The notes under the pieces were generated by a model. The model had not been told where the DNA came from and did not search any database. It was given only the letters and a program-made list of their open reading frames with translations. From Acanthamoeba lenticulata (taxonomy: Eukaryota; Discosea; Longamoebia; Acanthamoebidae): a stretch of DNA of 14,088 nt. This document shows positions 8,514 through 14,088 of this stretch, in pieces; within the stretch, counting starts at the first letter, position 1, and every line of letters begins with the position of its first letter. The translations under genes were made by a program, and so were the position numbers. The stretch is from positions 1 to 14,088 of the forward strand of contig NAVB01003182.1 of the NCBI GenBank assembly GCA_002179805.1. The letters are read 5' to 3'.

Positions 8514-9176
8514 ATGGGTCACCACGGGCTTTTTGGACACCTCCTCGGTCACCACCACCATCACGGCCACGGTCACGGCCATGACCACCATCACCACCAC
8601 GGGCATGGTCACGGCCACGGTCACGGCCACGGTCATGGCCACCACCACGGTCACGGCCACGAGCACGTTACTGTGGTTCACCACGCCCCTCCGCCGGTCC
8701 ACCACGCCCCTCCTCCGGTCCACCACGCTCCCCCTCCCGGTACGGCTTGTTCATACCGCCTCCGGTCCAACCGGCCAATGCGCGTCTCTGTGTCTCGTTA
8801 TTGGAGTCGACAAAATTGGCTCACTGAGGCCGGTTCCCGTGTTGTCTTTGCTGCAGGCTACGCCCACGCGCCGCCGGCCTATGGCGCCCCGCCCCAGCAC
8901 TACGGCATGGCTCCCCCGGCTCAGCCCTACGGCATGCCCGCCTACCCGCCTCAGCCGTACGTCCGCCTCACAACAGCTTTCGCTGCGAGCCCTTTTGTCT
9001 GGTGTTAACGGCGTTGGTTTGTTCTGCTTGTCGGTCGCAGGGCCACGACGGTCGTGATTGAGAGCCACGGCCACGGCCATGGTCACCACCACGGCCACGG
9101 CCACCACCATGGTCACGGCCACCATCACGGCCACGGCCACCACCACGGCCATGGCCACCACGGTCACCACCACTAG
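8514..9176 (+). CDS. Histidine/glycine-rich putative metal-binding protein
   Basis: Exons 8514-8739, 8857-8956 and 9041-9176 (introns 117 and 84 bp, GTACGG...CTGCAG and GTACGT...TCGCAG) join in phase to 153 aa. By my count 59 residues are His, about 39%. The layout is a short hydrophobic start (GLFGHLL), a His/Gly block, three copies of VHHAPPP, a Tyr/Pro-rich middle with two copies of a Y/H-YGMAPP-like unit, a short ATTVVIES segment, and a second His/Gly block up to the stop. Both His blocks are built of HGHGHHH-type units, and each is on its own exon. Such arrays bind Zn, Ni or Cu in known His-rich proteins; a role in metal storage or buffering is inference. There is no clear signal peptide. 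The codons are nearly all C- or T-ending (CAC, GGC), so the DNA is itself a repeat. Confidence 0.82.
8551..8664 (+). repeat. Tandem CAC/GGC codon repeat, first His block
   Basis: Near-uniform run of CAC/CAT and GGC/GGT codons forming irregular 6-bp CACGGC units. It encodes the N-terminal His/Gly array. A matching array at about 9061-9173 encodes the C-terminal block, so the gene carries two similar repeats separated by two introns. Slippage and exchange between the two arrays are expected. Confidence 0.85.
9061..9173 (+). repeat. Tandem CAC/GGC codon repeat, second His block
   Basis: Second array of CACGGC-type units, with a more regular period than the first: HHH-G-H-G is repeated four times, visible as CACCACCACGGCCACGGC-like units. 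It ends directly at the TAG stop. Confidence 0.85.
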
Positions 9177-9449
9177 AGAACGCGTCACCACGCCTTGGCA
9201 GAGGGTCGGGGGGTGATTCGAGTGTAAACATGTTAGTGCCGAACGAAAGGCCAAACGTGAGGGGCTCACGTAGCGTGCAACACAGACATAAAAATAACAC
9301 TTTCGTCGTTCTTTCGTTCTTTGCCTGTCTCTGTCATCGGCCTTCCTGCCTCTTTCCCTCTTGGACTGCCGGAAACTCAAACGCTCTTTCGCGCCCCCAG
9401 CGCAGTATCACGATTCACATCGATTTTGAACACATAATTGTGGTGCCCA

Positions 9450-11441
9450 ATGCGACGGCAGACGTCGAGGGAAGCGCCTCTACGATGGCGCAGCAGCTGG
9501 GTGCTGCTCGCGTTCGCTTGCCTCAGTGCCGTGGCGCTCACAACCTTTTTCCTCGGCAGCTTGCGGCTGCCGTCCTTCCCTTCTCAGTCCCCCTCTGCAC
9601 TCCGCCCATTTGAGTTCTTTGTTGCTGCCTCTTCTTCTTCTCCAGCTCCTCTTCCTGCCACCTCGCCCCCGCCCAGCAAGGCCTGGGCACCTCTCGTCGC
9701 CGCCCATTGCATGCAAGTACGCTCTCTGCGCCACGCATTGGCGCGCGGCCTCGTGAAGGTCTCATGAAACAACGCCTGGGCGTGTGGTGCACAGGGCACA
9801 CCAGTCTCAACGAGCCGGTGGGCCAAGGACTGCATTACCGACGAGCGCGTGCTCGAGGAAACTCAGCTGCGCTTCCCGCCCTTCACATTGCCCATGCCTC
9901 GTTTTGTCTCTTCTCAGGTTCTCCTTCTCCTCCTGCCTCTTCTTCTTCTTCTTCGCTCACATGAGCCGCGCACATCTTCGACGCACAGGGCCGGGAATGG
10001 TTCTTAAAGCTCGACGTGGTGCAGGAGTACCTCACCGCCTCTCAGCAGTGCTTCCAGCAACCGCCGCCGGCCGCCGGGCTGTGCCCGCCCCTCGCCGGCC
10101 TCTCGCCCGACGACGTATGTGCTTGGCGCTCTTTCCGCTCTCTCCCCACTTGTCCTGCTCCCGCCGACGTGGTCACTCACCGACGCGCATTCGTGCAGGT
10201 GATCGCCTTCTGGACCGACAAGTTTGTTACGGGCAGGAACCTGGTGTTGGCCAACGGTGCGTTCCCACGCCCCGCATGTGCATGGCCACGCCGCAGACAC
10301 CGGCACCCAAGTGTGAGGCTCACGCGCGGCTCGCCACAGGCTCGTTCGGGCAGTACCAGGGGTGCTCGTGGGGCACGGCCTACGATACGTACCTCAAGGA
10401 GTACCCGGCTTTCCACGGCAAGACCCCGCAGCGCTGGGCGAAGCTCGCGCCCATGATCGTCGTTCAGGGCTGGAGCTTCCAGCACTTGATCGACGGCGTG
10501 CTCCCGCGGCTGATGCAGGCCTGGGAAGTGCTGCAGGCCGACCCCAACATCACCGTCCTTGTGGACTACAACCTGTCTCGATTCCCGGTCGTCCAGCGCA
10601 TTTGGGAGCACCTCCTGCCGGCCGACCGTCTGGTCGTGTTCAACCCACAAACCATCTTCCAGTACAGCAACTCTCTCCTTCGATGGGTCGCCCTTTTTCT
10701 TTGTCTGACGGGACCGAACGTCGGCGCAGAGGCCAGCTGTGGTACCAGTCGTGCCAGTCGCCGCCGTTTCACCCGTACCTGTGGAAGAAGATGCGCGAGC
10801 TCTTTGGCTACAGGGAGCTCGACTTCAACGAGCGCAACACCATCGTCTACCTCGGTCCGTTTCCCACGTTTCTTGTTTGCGATCTTCTTTGGTATCCCAA
10901 AGTTGATGTGCGCGATCATGACGCCGCCCAGGGCGAGGGTCGAAGAGCGGGGCGACGTTCAACAGCGGGCGGTCGGTCGTGAACGAGGACTCGTTTCTAG
11001 AGGGCCTCGAGGCCTTTGTCGCGCGGCGCAACCGTGAGCGGGAGGCCGCGGGCCGACAGGATCGGCTCGAGCTGGTCGTGTTCAACCACGCCAACTATCC
11101 CACGCTCAATGACACGATCAAGTTCTTCAACCGGGCCAAGGTGTTGATCGGTGCGTGCCTCTGCTCTCCCTATCATCTTGTTCGTTTTTGGTCTGATTTT
11201 GCGAGCGCCACCATGACCAGGGCCACACGGGGGCTCGTTCTATAACATGCTTTTTGCGCCAAGCCGCACGCTTGTGATCGAGTTCATGCCCAGCCTTCCG
11301 ACGGCCAACCTGATCATGTGGCAGCAGGCCACCATGCTCGATCACACCTACTACCTCCTTCCCAGTTCCCCGTACATGGGCAACATTGAGGTTGACGTGA
11401 GTGCCATCCTCGACATCTTCGAGCAAGAGGTACCCACATAA
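9450..11441 (+). CDS. Family 61 (GT61/DUF563) glycosyltransferase, type II membrane protein
   Basis: Exons: 9450-9716, 9795-9900, 9966-10114, 10199-10256, 10340-10661, 10730-10854, 10932-11150, 11221-11441, all in phase, 488 aa. The N-terminus has a short basic cytosolic tail (RRQTSR), then a membrane anchor at about residues 17-38, then a Ser/Pro/Ala stem: the topology of a Golgi glycosyltransferase. The lumenal part has GT61 features: a Trp/His segment GWSFQHLIDGVLPRL (His242), a strand ITVLVDYN, VYLGRG then GRSVVNEDSFLEGL, the run LNDTIKFFNRAKVLIG, and the family signature GPHGGSFYNMLFAP (His418) followed by TLVIEFMP. GT61 enzymes add xylose, arabinose or GlcNAc to glycans; which sugar is used here is unknown. 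Weakest junctions are the donor CTC|GTTTTG at 9901 and the acceptor ATGAG at 9965. Alternative ATGs exist nearby, but only 9450 gives the anchor. Confidence 0.88.
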
Positions 11442-11530
11442 AGTTTTGTTTTTCAAATTGCTCCTGTCCACTGCTGGCTCGCCCAGACTGGAAAGGAGGT
11501 GACCATCAGGGAGGATAAACCATCGCCTAG

Positions 11531-11544
11531 GTATATATATATAC
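11531..11544. promoter_or_regulatory. TATA-type palindrome upstream of tRNA-Ser
   Basis: A perfect 14-bp palindrome, GTATATATATATAC, lies 33-46 bp upstream of the mature tRNA 5' end. That is the position where TFIIIB/TBP contacts DNA in tRNA genes of organisms that use an upstream TATA. The role is inferred from position; it could instead belong to the 3' region of the glycosyltransferase gene. Confidence 0.45.
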
Positions 11545-11576
11545 AAGCAACTTCTTTCCCCGCAGTGTAACAAGAG

Positions 11577-11658
11577 GACGTTGTGGCCGAGTGGTTAAGG
11601 TGCCTCGCTGCTAACGAGGTGGGGTTTCCCCGCGCAGGTTCGAATCCTGCCAACGTCG
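11577..11658 (+). tRNA. tRNA-Ser(GCU): tRNA-Ser (anticodon GCU)
   Basis: An 82-nt class II tRNA without an intron. The acceptor stem GACGTTG pairs perfectly with CAACGTC, followed by discriminator G. The D-arm is GCCGAGTGGTTAAGGT (A box), and the anticodon stem CCTCG/CGAGG closes the loop CTGCTAA with anticodon GCT, reading AGC/AGU. A long variable arm (GGGG/CCCC hairpin) marks serine identity. The T-arm is GCAGG-TTCGAAT-CCTGC (B box). CCA is not encoded, as expected in eukaryotes. Confidence 0.97.
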
Positions 11659-11662
11659 ATCC

Positions 11663-11669
11663 TTTTTTT
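11663..11669 (+). terminator. RNA polymerase III oligo-T terminator
   Basis: A run of seven T starts 5 bp after the tRNA 3' end. It is followed by CTTTCG and an A-rich near-complement (AAAAAGAGAAAAAAA), so the region could also fold imperfectly, but the T run alone suffices for Pol III termination. Confidence 0.9.
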
Positions 11670-11822
11670 CTTTCGAAAAAGAGAAAAAAACTTGGCCTGC
11701 CTGCGAGGGCCTGATGGTCCTGGCCAGTAGCAAGTCTAGTTCGCAGTTAGTCGTGACCAGCACAAGCTCGACAGCGCGTCTTTGCCCCGTACTCTACGCG
11801 TCGCCTCCTTGAGAAATTTGTA

Positions 11823-11828
11823 TTTATT
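11823..11828 (-). promoter_or_regulatory. AATAAA polyadenylation signal of the MIF4G-Nup62-like gene
   Basis: Canonical AATAAA on the minus strand, 18 bp downstream of the TAA stop at 11846-11848, in an AT-rich patch. It implies a very short 3' UTR. Confidence 0.65.
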
Positions 11829-11845
11829 CTCTATATTTTTTTGTT

Positions 11846-14047
11846 TTACGGGTCTGGTGTTGTGTGCAGGGCTTGCAAACGGCGCAGCTTACGCTCGAGG
11901 ACGCTGCTTGTCGTGGTCATCCACTGAAGCGCGCTGAGGCTGTTGTTCAGGATCTCCTCCAGCTCCGCCACTTCATACTCGTGGGCCGCGCGCTGATAGA
12001 TCACCCCGTCATTGAACTCGTCGACGAGGCGCTTGAGCTCCTTCCCCACGTCGTGCAGGCCAGCGTCGACTTCTTTAGCAGACTGGTAGCTAGCATCTCG
12101 CTGTGCCTCCGCGTCCGCCGCCGCTGCCGACACCGCGTAGGAGCTGTCCAGCTCGTTCTCGCTGAAAGCGTAGTGAGCCTGCTCCTCCAACTCCTGCAGG
12201 AGCTCATGGAACTGCATCTGGTGCTGTTTGTGCGAACGTGCGTGTGCGTGTGCGTGTGGGTTAACGCAGCGCGAGCGCGTTCACTGCCGACAAAGAGGCG
12301 GCGTACATGATGAATGAGGTCGAGGCCCTTGTCGACTTCGGCCTGCGCCAGCGACACCCGGTCGATCGTGCTCGCCAGCTCCCCGAGCTGCACGTATGAC
12401 GAGCCGCCCCATGTGAGCCACTGCTCGCAGTCACAAGTCGCGAAGGGGAGGGGGACGTACCGACTTGTCGATGCCCGCAGAGACGGTGTCGAGCTTGACC
12501 ACCGTCTGGGCGTCCCGGTGGAGACTCGTCACGCGGGCCACGAGCTCCTCCTCCCACCCGCGCAGCAGCTGGTCCAGCGGCAGGCCCCGTGCCAGGCGAT
12601 GCAGGTCCGGATTGACCCAGTTTGGCGGCAGCTCGTCCGGCGCTGGCGCCGGAGCCGGCGCAACGGCCGGCGTCCTCTGCGGTGAAGCGGCAGCGGCAGC
12701 TGCCTGCGACTGTGCGGCTCTGCTGGATGGTGCCGGCGCCGACATGGGCCCGGCCGAGAAGGGCGCAGCGCCAGGCCCAGGGCCGCCAGCCGAAGCGCCG
12801 CTGGGAGCTGCACCGGGGCCTGCCCCTGGGCCGGCGGCGGTGGAGCCGTTGATGATCTGCTCGACCTTCTCGATGCGGGCGACGAGCATGGCCTTGAGGT
12901 GGACCATGTTGTGCGGCCGGAAGGGCGCGCGGTCATCGCCGCCCTCGCGGGCGGTGACCTCTTGGACGTACTTGCCCAGGAAGGCCAAAAGACCGCGCAC
13001 GACGGGCACTTCGCGGTCGAATTCGCGCTGCAGACGCTCGAGGTCGACCCCGAGGCGGCCCAGAAAGGCCTGATTGAGTAGCTCCACGCGCTCCATCGGC
13101 AGCTCGCGGCCCTCGCCGACCTCCAGCTGCAACCGCCGCTCGGCGTCGGCGGCCCAGCTCAGCGCCTCCTTTAGCGTGTGGACCAGCCGCACGGCCACAT
13201 GCCGGATCTCGTCCCGCTTCTGCGCCATCATCTTCTCCGCTGCCGCCGACGGTGGCGCCGATGGACCCGATGGCGACGACGATGTTGGCGGTTGCGGCTG
13301 CGGCTGCTGCGCCGGTGGCGTCGAAGCGGCGGCGGCGGTCGCGGCAGGCGCCGAGCGGGGGGCCGCCGCTGAAGGCGACCCGGCAGACACCGGACTGCCG
13401 GCAACAGGCGAGGCCGAGTGGCCAGCCCCGCCGGCAAGGCTGCGGCGGGCGGTGATGATCGGCCGGCGCGCTGCTGGCGCTGCGGCAGCGGCAGCGGCAG
13501 CGGGAGCGGCGGTGGTCGCAGGAGCGTGCGCCGGGTGGCCGTCGCCCGCATCATCCTCGTCCTCGTCGTCCTCCCAGCCGGCTTTGCGCCGGTCGAGGAG
13601 CTGGCGGACCATCTGGACGACGCGGTCGCTGAGCTGGTCGTCCTTGACCAGCTCGATCAGCGCGCCGTAGATGCTCTCGGTCTCCTCGCCCACCTCGACG
13701 GCCTCCTCGCGCGAGCTGAAGTAAGGCGGCGCGCACTTGCCGGCGACGACGGCGTCCTCTGTCGCATAGTCGAGCGTCGGGCCGGCCAGCCTGAGGCCGC
13801 GGCAGCAGAGCTCGGCCGTCTCGGCCTGGTCGACGCACTGGGTCAGCAGCCGCACGAGGTTGGCCGAGGGCAGCATCCCACAGTTGTACAGCTCGGCGGC
13901 GAACTCGATGGCGCCCAGCGCGCGCAGTCGCAGCTCCTTCCGCTCGGCCTCGGAGGCGCTTTCCCCCTCTTCGCTGTCGGCGACGGCTTCGAGGTAGTCC
14001 TCGACTGTCGTCTCGCAGCTCTCGAACAAGCACTGGTCCAGGCTCTC
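11846..14047 (-). CDS. MIF4G domain fused to an Nsp1/Nup62-type coiled coil (5' end off window)
   Basis: Visible exons (minus strand): 14047-12461 (entered from an acceptor TTTTAG), 12387-12307, 12223-11846; 681 aa visible. Residues 1-160 are the C-terminal half of a MIF4G domain, as in eIF4G: LRLRALGAIEFAAELYNCGM, LLTQCV, CRGLRLAGPTLD, then LSDRVVQMVRQLLDRRKAGW. Next come an acidic patch, an Ala/Pro linker (165-270), an unassigned helical block (270-402), a second Ala/Pro/Gly linker, and from about 475 a coiled coil matching Nup62/Nsp1. That part has WEEELVARV, a run aligning residue-for-residue with the Nup62 heptads, HELLQELEEQ, and ILNNSLSALQWMTTTSSVLERK, close to the Nup62 C-terminal helix. 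The last two junctions were chosen because they keep both phase and Nup62 spacing. No FG dipeptide is seen. MIF4G domains bind eIF4A/RNA; Nup62 coiled coils assemble the central pore channel. The combined function is unknown. Confidence 0.85.
12236..12258. repeat. Alternating purine-pyrimidine (GTGTGC)n tract in intron
   Basis: Twenty-three bases of strictly alternating purine and pyrimidine, made of GTGTGC units, inside the 12224-12306 intron of the MIF4G-Nup62-like gene. Such tracts can adopt Z-DNA; no function can be inferred. Confidence 0.75.
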
Positions 14048-14088
14048 CTAAAATTAAATAAACAATAAATAATTAATTAAAATCAAAG
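14048..14088 (-). other. AT-rich 3' end of an intron running off the right edge
   Basis: On the minus strand this reads as an AT-rich stretch ending TTTATTTAATTTTAG directly before the long exon. It is a textbook acceptor and shows that the MIF4G gene has at least one more upstream exon outside the window. It is far more AT-rich than the other introns here. Confidence 0.8.

Noticed and set aside
8551..9173. CRISPR-like or satellite array
   Set aside because: The repeats are codon repeats in an open frame, with no spacers, interrupted by two clean introns.
12388..12430. Longer second exon starting TGGCTCACATGG in the Nup62-like region
   Set aside because: It would be in phase but leaves a very short intron and adds residues that break the exact Nup62 heptad spacing.
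13074..14068. Long plus-strand open frames opposite the MIF4G gene
   Set aside because: GC-rich coding DNA produces long antisense frames. The minus strand carries the recognisable MIF4G sequence and an acceptor site.

Overview
The window is nuclear DNA from a gene-dense, intron-rich eukaryote. Coding DNA is GC-rich and every protein gene carries several short introns, mostly 55-125 bp and mostly GT-AG. Intergenic gaps are often under 100 bp. Genes lie on both strands, and there are an intron-less tRNA and eukaryote-only families (JmjC demethylase, Smc5/6 subunit Nse1, nucleoporin coiled coil, MIF4G). This style fits a free-living amoeba such as Acanthamoeba; that assignment is inference, not something I could search. 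All gene models were spliced by hand, using open frame, splice consensus, phase and agreement with remembered family sequences.

Layout. 1-858 (-): 5' part of a secreted or ER-targeted protein I do not recognise, running off the left edge. 1266-4665 (-): ten-exon JmjC histone demethylase of the PHF8/KDM7 type. 5022-5465 (+): two-exon DOPA-4,5-dioxygenase-family protein. 5558-6525 (-): four-exon conserved protein, tentatively DUF4504/C1orf74-like. 6618-6899 (+): small mitochondrial LYR-family protein. 6983-8160 (-): five-exon Nse1, the RING-like subunit of Smc5/6. 8514-9176 (+): three-exon His/Gly-rich protein. 9450-11441 (+): eight-exon type II membrane glycosyltransferase of family GT61. 11577-11658 (+): tRNA-Ser(GCU). 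11846 to beyond 14047 (-): a protein whose single long exon joins the C-terminal half of a MIF4G (eIF4G-like) domain to the start of an Nsp1/Nup62-type coiled coil.

The genes do not form a pathway; this is ordinary mixed eukaryotic gene order. Several pairs are divergent or convergent with under 100 bp between them. The most notable observation is the MIF4G-Nup62 architecture at the right end, which has no FG repeats in the visible part. Next are the JmjC demethylase, with a long low-complexity insertion in its catalytic domain and four alternating basic/hydrophobic motifs resembling BET ET-domain ligands, and the two apparent GC-AG introns in the Nse1 gene.
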